NCBI RefSeq assembly: GCF_001039355.2 | Contig: NW_019775369.1 | Span: forward strand, 425,269 to 466,269 | DNA: 41,001 nt | Source of the DNA: Lingula anatina | Lineage: Eukaryota; Brachiopoda; Lingulata; Lingulida; Lingulidae | Direction of reading: 5' to 3' | Shown here: positions 1-10,450 of the stretch, in pieces | Position numbering within the stretch: position 1 is the stretch's first letter | How the letters are laid out: every line of letters begins with the position of its first letter | Notes under the pieces: model-generated | Told to the model about the DNA's origin: nothing | Databases searched by the model: none | What the model saw: the letters and a program-made list of their open reading frames with translations, nothing else | Made by a program: the position numbers and the translations under genes

Positions 1-2
1 GA

Positions 3-751
3 GGAGAATTTCATGTCGGTGCCCAGAACCAGTTGGTTTTTCTAAGAGGCAACCTCAGCCAGGATTCCTATAGAGACATTCTACAGCAAACGATGCTTCG
101 ATTGGTAAGAGCCATCTTCAGGAACAACTTTGTGTACCAAGACGAATGCGCAACCCCACATCGAGGCCGCAGAATCACTGTTTTTCTTCAAAACCAATGG
201 GTTCAGCAAATGCCCTGGCCTGCAAACTCTCCAGATATGAACCCAATTGAAAATCTTTGGGCAAAAGTAACTCACAGAATTAATAGCTATGGTCATCGGC
301 CGGTAAATAGTGATGAACTGTGACAGGCAAATATCACTGCGTGGAATGATATCCCCATCCAAACTCTAAAAAACGTGTTACAGGATGTAGGATGAGGGCG
401 CTGCAAGCGGCTGCTGGATGTCATACCTGCAATTACTGGCTTTTCATGATTTACTGTAGTGAGTTCTTTGACTGTGTTACATATCACTGTCCGGAGGCTA
501 TCATTTATTTTAATATCTTAGCTTAAAGTTAATACTGACATTAAACTGTTGATATGGTTTTCTGGGGGTGTTCCTTTCTTTTGAATGGCATCTTATGTCA
601 GATTTGATATCATTGACCAAAATATCTCACAACAGAAGACTGTTTTTATTACTCAGTGGCATACTTTTTTAATGACTCAAGCCAAAAAAAATTTAATCAG
701 TACTCAAAAATAACAATGATCAAAAATATTCCATATTAAGTAGCAACCCTG
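3..751 (+). mobile_element. Tc1-like DNA transposon, 3' part, inactivated transposase
   Basis: The first 320 bases encode the C-terminal half of a Tc1/mariner DDE transposase; the reading frame is already open at base 3. Recognisable blocks are LVFLRGNL, the YQDECATPHRGR block and the SPDMNPIENLW block that carries the last catalytic Glu. In the family the second block reads QDDNA, so the catalytic Asp appears to be Glu here. The frame is broken by TGA at 321-323, where relatives have Trp, and by a second TGA near 393, after which RCKRLLDV resembles the usual C-terminus. Downstream, AT-rich sequence ends in AGCAACCCTG at 742-751 followed by TA, a plausible right terminus with a TA target; the left end is outside the window, so this end is inferred. 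The copy is dead. Confidence 0.85.
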
Positions 752-2252
752 TAGTTTAGATACAAAACCGTATTCCTACTTGTGGCAATCTACTGTAGCT
801 CTAGTTATGTGTTATGGTCTTAGTGCCTTATGCACAACGTCCAAGCATTTAAAAATTATAGATAAAATACAAAACAAATAACACGTTTTATGGACCTTAG
901 CCCCAGATCTTACACTTTGAATATAAATGTAGCATGGTTCAACTTTTAACTAAAGCCTTTTAAATTGTATTCTTTTTTTAATACTTTTTTGTCCTACATT
1001 TTTCACCTGAAAACATTTAAAAATAATTTTATTACTTTATCACAATGGTTTAATTGAGTGATTTCACTTTGTGAATTTTATGTGCGAATTTATGCAAGTA
1101 CTCTTAAGTCTTTCACCCCTGAATAAGTAATAAATAAATTAAGATAAAGATTATCAATTTTCGGTACCTGCTGTGCTTGGCACACTTAAGGGTTGAAGCA
1201 GGGATATAGTCAATTCCTGGTCTGGCAGAGAAAGATATGGTTTGTTTGCTTGTTTTCAGCGCCTCATACGGCATGCTACCCTGCTACGAACAACACAATT
1301 ACAAGAATCGGCTTCTTTTGTTCTAGCCTTCAGAACGAAATGAACGGAATAGAAATTTTGGTGAACGGCTCCACTGATTGCCTCCTCCCCATCCCGGCCT
1401 AACCAACTTTGGCAATCAAGGTTTTGTATATGTTATGAGAGTACGATCGATGACAATGTTTATCAAAAAGTATCGAGTGGCCATAAAGACACTAAATCCA
1501 AATTCAATAACTTTAACAGCTTGAACGATATTGACATTTTAATAAAATAATGTTTTTTAGGAATGCTAAAAATTAATGACACATTTTATGACCTTCCTGG
1601 AACACCGAAAAAATTGAAATCTTAACTATAAATATTACATGCCGGCCTATGTGACTTATAGCAGGTACCAGGGTCTGATAGTTTTGACACCTGCCAATGT
1701 GTTTTTGATTTGATGTTTTAATATTTGATGTTTTATTAAAATATCAAAACTGTTCACACTTGAAAAATTTCAGTGTTGACTTATGATTAATGCATCAAAA
1801 GGCTTTGAAATTTTTCAATCCAAAAGCTTGTGAACAAGTGAAGTTACTGAAATAAGTTGATTTTGAATGCTAACACCCTGGAATATTTCTACATCTATAT
1901 TCATCTAAAAAGAATCCCCTGTGCCCCCTATTTATATTAAGGCAAAACTGTACAACAGAAAATAAGCGTTGTTTTGTATCATTTTTCTTGAAATTTATCA
2001 TTCTGCAAATAAACCAAGAATATAAATAAGACGAAACATCAGTAATAAAGTAAGTTACTTTATCCAATAAGATGTTAAGCAGGATCACAACAGCCTTAAA
2101 CTTAAAGATATATATATGCAGCAGGTACATGTCGTATCATTATTTGCCTAGCGAATCATACTCCCTCCACACACACTTTTCCAGTACATTTCCACCAGCA
2201 GGAATAACTTTCGTTTGCTGTAATTTAGATTGATTCCGTAATGTAGTGTACT
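752..2252. other. AT-rich intergenic DNA, no gene seen
   Basis: I see no coding region, RNA gene or clear repeat unit. The open frames here (for example 1193-1402) are short, lack recognisable domains and have no exon-like boundaries. Confidence 0.5.
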
Positions 2253-2803
2253 CAGGCCTACCCAACTACCAGACTCGGCACCTAAGGATCCTGAATTAAC
2301 CGGTATATCGGACCACGCTACCCGTTTTCAAGGTGTGTGTCAGATCGCATTTCGGAGTATCATACCCCAGAACAAATTTTGTAGCACGACTGCGGGCTCA
2401 TCCACGCTCGGCTGAACAACTTGAAACTGTACTCTTACTTTAGAGTACTCTATTTTATTGTCTCTATGGGGATATATGGGGACTTAACGACATTCGGTTT
2501 AAATGTTTTAACCACTTTTGATAGGGCTTTTTTTGCATTGTATTAGATTAATGTGGCAGTCAAAGGTTCATCTAGGTGGCTTTCAAATTTATGCACCCGG
2601 TTTAAAATCATATAGCGATTTTACGACAATCGTTTACTATCCAATCAAGGTGACAGCCGAGCATGCCAGGGCTCATCCTGTCGGTGTTCAGGCTGATACT
2701 CCAAAATGCGATCTGACACACACCTTGAAAACGGGTAGTGTGGTCCGATATACCGGTTAATTCAGGATCATTAGGTGCCGAGTCTGGTAGTTGGGTAGGC
2801 CTG
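2253..2803. mobile_element. Long-TIR non-autonomous DNA element, family A, full-length copy
   Basis: A 551-bp element begins CAGGCCTACCCAACTACCAG and ends with the reverse complement of the same sequence. The inverted repeats continue for about 100 bp on each side, through ATTAACCGGTATATCGGACCA and the TGCGATCTGACACAC region, before a unique AT-rich core. It is flanked by GTACT on both sides (2248-2252 and 2804-2808), a 5-bp target duplication. There is no transposase; the 80-codon frame at 2518-2760 lies across the core and right TIR and is not a gene. Other copies are at 11656, 12425 and a relic near 14603. Confidence 0.85.
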
Positions 2804-3473
2804 GTACTTGCAGCATCGCGTATCTGTCTTCAGCTTTATGTTACATTATGTTTTGCCCCTTCTTCCTCACGGATAAATATATCCACAAACAATATCTGCT
2901 GATATTATACGACAATTAATCCACTTTATTCTTGTATCATTATATACACCTAAACAACTTAAATTAACGCATATTGACGTATGGTGTTGACTCAGTAATT
3001 TATTCGATCTTTCTTAAATATGTTATCTAAGAACTTGACACTTGCAGAAAATTATATCAAATTCAAGTATTTTTTTTATAAAAAATGACTTTCTTACCTC
3101 TACTACAAAGCTGCTAAATTGCATTACAGTCAAGAGTAGTTCCCCTTCAAAGTCGAGCTTTGACAACATTTCACAGTCAACATCAGTTCCATACATCAGT
3201 GTTTATGACCATTAAATGATGTCACTGATATGTTATATATATGGCATTTTGATATTATTAAGTGATATATTTTTGATGCATTATATACGATATATTAATC
3301 TATTAATGATATATTATTTCAGCCTTTTCTTTTACAACAAATTTGTGAAAGTAGGCAAAAAATGTTCCCCTAGTGGTCACAAGTTCGGTACAACAAGGAC
3401 TTTCTTAGCTGACCTTGTCATCAGAGTCATTAAATACCAGTTAAATTCGTGAACAGTTTAACTTAAGCAACAT
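2804..3473. other. AT-rich intergenic DNA, no gene seen
   Basis: Low-complexity AT-rich DNA with runs of T and ATAT motifs; nothing further can be supported. Confidence 0.45.
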
Positions 3474-3750
3474 CAGTGGTGCATTTAGAGGAAGGGGTCA
3501 GGGGCTCTCACCCCCCTTCAGTTTCTGAAAAATATATCACACCAATATTCCCCTCTTGAAATTAGAATTTTGACCAGCCGGATAAAAGTTCTAAGCCGAA
3601 CTAAAGGGCACCGTTTATCCTCCGAAACACCAACAATTTTTCGGGGCCCTTGAGCAGGCCCCGAACCCCACGCCAAAGGGGTGATGATTGGCTTCGCGTC
3701 CAAGGCCTGTTGTTCCGGAACCCCTTTAGATGACCCTGGATCCGCCCCTG
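3474..3750. mobile_element. Short inverted-repeat element with CAG...CTG ends
   Basis: A GC-richer 277-bp block starts CAGTGGTGCATTTAGAGGA and ends GGATCCGCCCCTG; reversed, the right end reads CAGGGGCGGATCCAG, a diverged match to the left end. Flanks are AACAT and AATAT, an imperfect 5-bp target duplication. It contains a strong internal hairpin, CGGGGCCCTTGAGCAGGCCCCG (near 3641-3662). hAT-like non-autonomous elements often have CAGnG ends; the assignment is inference. The minus-strand open frame inside it is not a gene. Confidence 0.6.
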
Positions 3751-4690
3751 AATATGCTATTCTTTCTAAATTTGATCTCATCTGTCACAAGTATCAACAT
3801 ATCTTTGCTCTCTAGAATCTTATCTTGTTTCCCTGCTTGTTCCTCTATCACTAAATCATAACCATAAAGCCGATTGCTGAAGCAGCAGCATTGATCCTTG
3901 AACAAAAAATATATTAATACATTGACTGAAAAATAGAATTAATCAATGACACAAAATAAAAAAGAGCTGACAATAAATAAAGGAATGGAAAGGTGCACNG
4001 CAAAGCTTAAGAGTAGCAGTAACACTGACAGAAGACTGGTGGAATGCGAATTGTCTACCTGTACATGGTTTCAAGAAATTATAAAAAAGTGGCGGAATAT
4101 AGAATGTTTAGGTTTTATTTTTGTAGACTAACATTTCTTTAAATGATTGTTTATTGACCCCGTGTGTCTACTTTGTGGTTGACCTCGTTGCAAGTTATGT
4201 TTAAAGTTGCAACATTCATAGTCCATTTTAAGTATCTGCGTATTTTTATCTTTTAAGTAATATCATCACAACTTTGGTTCTCTTCTTCTCTGCAAATTGC
4301 AACTGAATCAACAGTGATTTTCAGTGTACACGTGAAAAGTATATTTCTCGTTAATTACATAAATTGCCGTTTTTTACCTAAAACTAACCGTTTTTTGACA
4401 ACAAACTTGTACGAAAAGCAACAAGATTTACGAGCCAAAAAACGTGCATTTCACAAAGACTGAACGTTATTTGGTTCACGAATCAAATATTGTTTATCCA
4501 ATATAGCTCTGTTCAACACACCAGTTTAAGAAGGGGCCAGCTTCTCGATTGATGGTAATTTTCTGATAACACAGCAAGGTAGGTTTTATCAAATTCAATT
4601 TATCACAGTGCCACGTGAAAAAAAAACCTTTGGGCTTATCAGATAAATGTTGAGTATACATGAAGTTTATTGGCTTTAATCCTAGACCCC
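3751..4690. other. Intergenic DNA with an assembly N at 3997
   Basis: No supported gene. A single N at 3997 lies in otherwise ordinary AT-rich sequence and probably marks a contig join or unresolved base. Confidence 0.45.
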
Positions 4691-4893
4691 ATTCCCATAG
4701 ATATTTAGATAGATCTATCCTCCTAGGGAGTCTCACTAGATTGGTGTCAGCTTAACCGGCTTAAATGCCTGTCCCGCCTACTAAAAGCGGTAAGGGGGTA
4801 AGTAACTGCCGTGCGCGCTCGGCTGACAGCAATTTAGCGTGAACCCCCAGGGAGTTAGGTCGATCCAGATGGATCGATCTAAATCTGTGGGAA
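4691..4893. mobile_element. Inverted-repeat element, family B, copy 1
   Basis: About 200 bp with imperfect inverted ends: the left reads TTCCCATAG...TTTAGATAGATC...GGGAGTCTCACTAGATT, and the right reads back as TTCCCACAGATTTAGATCGATC...CTGGGGGTTCACGCTAAATTG. The core carries GCTTAACCGGCTTAAATGCC and CCGCCTACTAAAAGCGG. The same sequence recurs, mostly reversed, at 21776 and 23636, and more diverged at 4902. There is no coding capacity, so it is a MITE-like or foldback element. Confidence 0.75.
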
Positions 4894-4901
4894 CTCAGTT
4901 T

Positions 4902-5142
4902 AAGGGACCATTCGCAGAGAATTTCGTACTAACTTTGGGTCGAACTATCTCCAAGGGGATTCTCGCTTAATTGCAGTTAACTTGGGCGGCCTAGATGTTT
5001 GTCACACCTACTGAAGCTGATAGGGGGTAATTGACTATCGCTTAGCAGCTTTAGTAGGCGTACCAGACGTCTGAGCCATTTGAGCTGAAAGCAATTAGCG
5101 TGGAGATGGACCGATCCTGTGAGATCGATCTAGGGATGGGAA
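4902..5142. mobile_element. Inverted-repeat element, family B, diverged copy 2
   Basis: It lies directly after copy 1 and shares its plan: GGGATTCTCGCTTAATTGCAG near 4960-4978, the core CACCTACTGAAGCTGATAGG, the AGCTTTAGTAGGCG block, and a GATCGATCTAGGGATGGGAA right end. It is more diverged than the other copies, so the two adjacent copies are either a nested insertion or an old tandem pair. Confidence 0.6.
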
Positions 5143-5447
5143 CCCAGTCTAAGCATGCGTAATGACTTCCATTTATTTCGGGCCTATAATCAAATTTAAT
5201 TTCTCGTGGGGTGAGAAGATGTTTAAGTCGGTTAAAAAGTGTGATAAGAAGGGTTGAACGTATCGGTATATCATTATAGAGAGTGGGGACTAATTTTGAG
5301 TTTCTTTAGTTGAGCTCTACGGGATTTATTAGGCGTCAGGACAGACTGACTTCTTTAAAGATATTCCACAGGACCTCAGTTACTACTTTTAATGGCCTCC
5401 ACTCAAGTTCTCAGATGTCGCGAGAGAGACACAGCGGGCAAATTATG

Positions 5448-5467
5448 TTGTTTCAACGTTGAAACAA
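5448..5467. repeat. 20-bp perfect palindrome
   Basis: TTGTTTCAACGTTGAAACAA is its own reverse complement, with CAACGTTG at the centre. It sits about 25 bp before the duplicated block that begins at 5492. Confidence 0.85.
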
Positions 5468-5491
5468 TGTTGAACTTCAACGTTGACAAGG

Positions 5492-5863
5492 CGTTGGATT
5501 AACATTGGATCTGAAAATTGGATCTTTTTTGGAAGTAATGAACAATAGAGCATCAGGATGATGGCGGCCGGGGTATTCAGTATAATAGTTTATTTAAGCT
5601 TTTGTCACATGCTGGTCATTTCGGTAACGATAGTCCGAAGATTCTACAATATGCACCGCACAAGACTGGCCAGCACTAAATTNGACGTTGGATTAACATT
5701 GGATCTGAAAATTGGATCTTTTTTGGAAGTAATGAACAATAAAGCATCAGGATGATGGTGGGGTATTCAGTATAATAGTTTATTTAAGCTTTTGTCACAT
5801 GCTGGTTATTTCGGTATTCTACAATATGCACCGCACCGCACAAGACTGGCCAGCACTAAATTT
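5492..5863. repeat. Near-identical direct copies flanking an assembly N
   Basis: 5492-5682 and 5686-5863 are two versions of one segment, both running from GTTGGATTAACATTGG to CTGGCCAGCACTAAATT, with the N at 5683 at the junction. They differ by a few small indels (a 6-bp difference after GGATGATGG, a 15-bp segment after TTTCGGTA, and one extra CACCG unit) and few substitutions. Differences of this type next to a gap fit two alleles of one locus kept in tandem by the assembler rather than a real tandem repeat. Confidence 0.7.
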
Positions 5864-6255
5864 AATTTAATGTAAAACAAGCCTGAGGTGGATTATGCGA
5901 CACTGTTATAATTGGTGTTAATAGACTAGAACTAATTGTTACCCATGGCAGCAGATACCATGCAGCTGTCGTAAACCCAACTTTTTCAGAGTACTGGCTA
6001 TCCCTTCTCTTTGCAGAATTTCGTAATTCTGTCTCATTAAAGAATAAAGGGTTTCTCAACCTTCGGATACAATATGTTTAACGACCTAGGACGAAGTTTC
6101 TTTTTGAAGTATCAACGACCCATGAATATTTTGAAAATTTATCAAACACCGTAAAAAGGAAATCCATCTTTATGTTGTATCTTGGTATATATCCGACCAC
6201 ATTCCGCATTCCGCCAGTCTTTTGGTAAACCAGGCGTGCCACTTTCACTATTCAT

Positions 6256-6340
6256 GAGACAGACAGACAGACAGACAGACAGGCAGACAGACAGACAGAC
6301 AGACAGATAGGCAGACAGACAGACAGACAAACAAACAAAG
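6256..6340. repeat. GACA tetranucleotide microsatellite
   Basis: About twenty CAGA/GACA units with a few GGCA and ATAG variants, passing into AAAC units. The minus-strand Ser-Val-Cys-Leu repeat frame is its translation and not a gene. Confidence 0.95.
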
Positions 6341-6921
6341 AGACAGAGCGAACGCAGATAGCAAAAAGAAATGATAATAAGAACCCCATACTGAAAAGTT
6401 ATAAAAGTCAGACAAAGAAATGATAAAAGGCAGAAGCTGAAATGAAGTTATTTAGAAACAAAAATAAAGGAAAATAAAAAATTTAAAAGAACGTACCTGA
6501 TTAATACACTCTATATCTACACCTCAATGCAAAATGTTTACAATTATTCGTTACGATGTTGTACTCGAACGGTCCCAGCTTTGACAAAGCCCTCTCCACG
6601 ATCTCATCACTCCTGTAAGGTCTGAACCACGAGAAATTGTGTGCTATGAATGTTCCAGATTAACTGCTCACTATGAATTTGTAACATTTATGTATCTTTA
6701 ACATTATAGTATTAAGAACATAATGAAATAAGTAATTCTAAAAAAGTGTAACTTATCAACTGTAGGTAATTGACCTGCCCATCCTGCCTAAAAAAATTAA
6801 CTTAAAACTGTATCATAATATATCTCAAGCAGTTTACTATTGAAGAAAAAATGAAAACAAAAATCTTTAAAATGTATAATAGCTTATAAACACTCAATAA
6901 TTGACCTGTCAATACGGAATG

Positions 6922-6946
6922 AAAAAAAAAAAAAAAAAAAAAAAAA
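6922..6946. repeat. Poly(A) tract
   Basis: 25 consecutive A, 57 bp before the PLAAT-like exon. It may be the tail of a retroposed sequence; no body was identified upstream. Confidence 0.9.
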
Positions 6947-7002
6947 CATTAACTCCAAGAATAATTCTATAATATCATGTCACCTAACATGTCTGTATTG
7001 GC

Positions 7003-7586
7003 ATGGATGCGCTAACGGTACTATGGTTAGATTCCCTTGAGCCGGGGGACTTGATAGAGTTTGACAGGGGTTTTTACTCGCACTGGGCCGTTTATATAGG
7101 CGAGTGGATGGTTGTAACACCTTATAAATGTCATGAGATTTTTGTTGCGATACTTGAAACATTTAACCTTCATGTTCAGAGTGCAGGCCTACATGTAGCC
7201 TTCAACTAGAATTAACGTTTATGAACTAAAACAACGTTTGCAGTAAATATAGTGAAACAATTTAGCACACACAACTACAACTACATGCTGTCAGTAAAAG
7301 TAAGAAAGAATGGTTTATAACTCAACAAAACAGAGCGGATCTAGGAAGAGCCTTTGAATCAAATTAAACGGTAGAATTAATATTTCCATTCAGGTAATGA
7401 GGAGGTGGTCCACGTTACTTTAGACAAAAAGGGCTCAAAGAACAAGACCAGCTGCTCCTGTTGTGTGAGTGTAGATACATGCTGGAACCCCTTTAAGCAG
7501 ACAGCTTTTGTTGAAAAGGCCAACTTCCGGGATGTGGCTGGATGCAGTATAGCTAAGAAAAACAACAAAAAAGACAGCCAACACAC
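7003..7586 (+). CDS. PLAAT/H-rev107-like acyltransferase, two exons, incomplete
   Basis: Two exons encode the N-terminal part of an LRAT-like, NlpC/P60-fold domain as in PLAAT phospholipid acyltransferases. Exon A (7003-7099, or from the TTAG acceptor ending at 7028) reads LEPGDLIEFDRGFYSHWAVY; the His of HWAVY matches the family's catalytic His. Exon B (7394-7586) reads EEVVHVTLDKKGS and later FVEKANFRDVAGC, matching the segment after that His, and ends at an AC/GTAAAT donor. The frame joins cleanly only if exon A ends at 7099, where the donor is ATAG/GCGAGT, making a 294-bp GC-AG intron that gives YIG-NEEVVHV. The block with the catalytic Cys (NCEHF in the family) was not found downstream to 9 kb. 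Either the last exon is distant or diverged, or this is a pseudogene. The family is clear; intactness is not. Confidence 0.7.
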
Positions 7587-8943
7587 GTAAATGTTTATAA
7601 TAAGCTTTACACAAATGCCAATTATTTGATGTTATTATGTTGAAATATATTAATATTTTGGGTTATTTTTTATTTATTTATTATTATTATTTTTTTTGTC
7701 AAGGCGCGCAATCAGTTAGTTGTTGAAAAAAAGTTAATGTTTGTAATGTTTGTCCTCGGTAATTGTAGCAACAGCTTCTGATCCTAAATGCTATGAGAAT
7801 CAGCTAGGAGCTACGGTGAACGGTCTCCCTTACTCCCGGTTACTAACGATGTAGACATCTTTTGATTCGGGAAGTTATATGCCCCTTGAAATCACGGTAA
7901 TAAATGCAAGGAGAACTCCCACAGCTAATGGAAAAATCGAAATCATTGATAAGTAATTCGCTCTCCTGGCTTTAACGAATGTCAACTATCTGAGACGGGA
8001 CTAATTCAAGCTCTGACGTCAATGGTATTATTTGCCAGGATCAATGTTTTCCTTTGAATTCTTTAGCTACTATTCATTGCTATTATTCATTCACTATTTT
8101 TGCAAGGAACTTATCATGATCATAGCTGTATCAGCATTCTATATAATTGATTGAACTTTGGTCTCCAAATAAAGACATATTTCACATAACATGCCGTGCC
8201 CTTTCGTTTTGTTTTGTCTATGGCAAAAGGCTGTTAGAAGGGCGTAAGTCCATATCTGTGTAAGTTTACTTATATATTTATGCTTTAAATAACTTGTGAA
8301 TTAAAAGTAAGTTAAGGTGAATAGTGTTTCTTACATCATTCAGTAAAATTATAGGTTTAAACCTACGTGCCTATGTATATGCACTGTATCGTTATTGTTC
8401 ATTTCATTTTTAGTTCTCAGTCTTCACAGTGATTTGGAAAATAGACATAGCTAGCTTCACAATAGGTCTAGGGCGTAAACGGTGAGTTATGGGTGTAAGA
8501 AAGTATGATAGTGTACTAACTTAAGGTAGAACATGTGGCCTCTACATGCAGTGGTTAATGTATTGATAGTCAGGCGTATTTAAAAGTTTTTTTTTTTTTT
8601 TGAGTTTATCATTTACCTCTTGATCTTTGGGTCCAGTATTACAATATTTTCTTTGTCTTTAATGTATTTGCTTAGCATCATTTGATTTCTGATAAGTCTC
8701 ATTTAACAAGAGCTGTAAGTAAATCATGTTTATTTTCATTTTTTGGTAGCTTTCACGGTGCTTTGGGTCTTGGTGGTTTTCTAATAAAAGACAATATTCA
8801 TCAGTTGAAACTTCTGCCTTCTTCCTTTCCATAACTGCATACGTGTGCAGTTAAACAGTGCTGTTTCCTTCAATTTTTCTTTATTTTTCTTATATATTAA
8901 ATGGTTCACATCAAAGAGACATTATTTTTAAGAACGAAAACGC
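7587..8943. other. Non-coding DNA downstream of the PLAAT-like exons
   Basis: AT-rich with T runs (8588-8601) and no recognisable exon. I looked specifically for an NCEHF-type exon on the plus strand and did not see one. Confidence 0.45.
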
Positions 8944-9135
8944 ATGAAACGTAAGCAGCCGTGTATTAGCACCACCAGGGTGTACGCTGGCGGTACTCAT
9001 GGTTTTAGTCCGGACCCGTCTCGTACAGCTCCGCCGGCTCCGCAGGATGGCGTGGGATACAAGTCACCGTTACCGCTTCTCCTCCAAGACTGCAAGGACC
9101 TGTGTCCCTATCTTTTTGATTTAGGTAACGTATAA
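8944..9135 (+). other. GC-rich open segment, possible unknown exon
   Basis: A 63-codon frame in a locally GC-rich stretch, in sharp contrast to its AT-rich surroundings. It encodes Pro- and Gly-rich sequence (RTAPPAPQDGVGYKSPLP) and ends at GATTTAG/GTAACG, which could be a splice donor. I recognise no domain. The opposite strand is less open. It may be an exon of an unknown gene, or a GC-rich repeat. Confidence 0.25.
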
Positions 9136-9584
9136 TCTCAACTTGAACCCCCTGGTTTTTTGTCTCTGGCTTGGGCGTGGCGCTCGTTCAAACGGACCCT
9201 TATCAAAAATTTAAATGCTAAATATCTCCCAAACTGAAGGAATTATTGGGAAAATTTCTACAGAAGCTTGACCGAAAGTTATATATGGAGATTCCAAATA
9301 TGCCCTTGGATTTCACTTTTGACCTTTATTTCAAGGTCAAACAGGCCAAAATTTTCTAAAAATGGGAATTTTCCGCAAAAAAAAATTTGTTTGTGCCAAT
9401 TTTCAGAAACCACACAGACCTAAGCTGTCATATCACACTGAGGGGTTACAAAAGGGACTCCTTTCATCTTTGGGAGTTTAGGGTCAATCGGTGCATTTTC
9501 ACGGGAGAAGCAGCCATAAGGTGCTGAAACTGAAAACTCTCTCTCTTATTCTGGAACCATAAATGCTAGAGACCTCATGTTTGT
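9136..9584. other. Repeat-like non-coding DNA leading into the array
   Basis: Contains TTTGACCTTTATTTCAAGGTCA near 9320-9345, a loose palindrome, and other TGACCTT motifs like those in the array. It is probably part of the same repetitive element. Confidence 0.4.
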
Positions 9585-10450
9585 TGCATTTTGTAGAGTT
9601 TGTCAATGCCAATACTGGCAGTGGTGTCCGTTTTTTGTTTTCAATACGGTTTAGGAGTTACGCTATATCAAATGTACAACATCGCAAGACTTAGTGGTGA
9701 AAATAAGATGTGAAATACTCCAAAATTAGCAGAGATACGTCCATAGTTAATATTGAACTTGAATAGGAAGTCATATACTGGCAATCTTATTGTGACCTTG
9801 ATAATGACCTTTGACCTACTTTTCACCATGAACTGAACTTTGCAAAATTCCTGTCTCTTATGTCTCGAAAAGTGGCAAAGATACGCCCATAGTTACTATT
9901 GAACTTGAATAGGAAGTCATATACTGGCAATCTAACTGTGACCTTGAAATTGTCGTTTGACTTACTTTTCACCATGAACTGAACTTTGCAAATTTTCTAT
10001 CCTTTATGTCTCGAAAACTGGCCAAGATACGCCCATAGTTACTGTTAAACTTGAATATAAAGTCTGAAACTGGCAATATAACGACTTTGACCTACTTTTC
10101 ACCATGAACTGCACTTTGCATATTTTCTGCCCCCCATATCTTCAAATCTGGCAGATATATGCCCAGTGTTTCTCTTGGGTCTTCTTTTTATTCGACATAT
10201 ATGCAACACTGATAACACATTTCAAGGAAAACCCATATGTCTACTGTCTTGAAAATCACATGAGTGATCAATATTACAAAAATACAGGGTAATTAGAAAA
10301 TAAGCTCGATTAGACTATTTTTACAGTTATGCTGTTTTTTCACTTCTTTTTGCTTATTTTGAGAACTCTTTTTTATTGCATTTTATAGAGCTTGTCAAGC
10401 TCAACACTGGTGGTGTTGGTGGTGGCCTGTTTTTTTTTTTCCATACGAAT
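9585..10450. repeat. Tandem array of about 146-bp units with related flanks
   Basis: Units begin near 9718, 9862 and 10009, with a partial unit at 10140. Each contains GATACGCCCATAGTTACT, TGAACTTGAATAGGAAGTC, GGCAATCT and a block ending CACCATGAACTGAACTTTGC. The third unit is shortened to about 130 bp. The flanks match each other too: 9585-9665 and 10376-10450 share GCATTTT(G/A)TAGAG(T/C)TTGTCAA and a T-rich stretch before CATACG or AATACG. The whole block therefore looks like one repetitive element with an internal array. No coding capacity. Confidence 0.75.

Noticed and set aside
2518-2760. 80-codon frame
   Set aside because: Lies across the core and right inverted repeat of a family A element; stops in other copies.
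3518-3781. 87-codon minus-strand frame
   Set aside because: Inside an inverted-repeat element and its flank; no domain.
6142-6330. Ser-Val-Cys-Leu repeat protein
   Set aside because: Translation of the GACA microsatellite.
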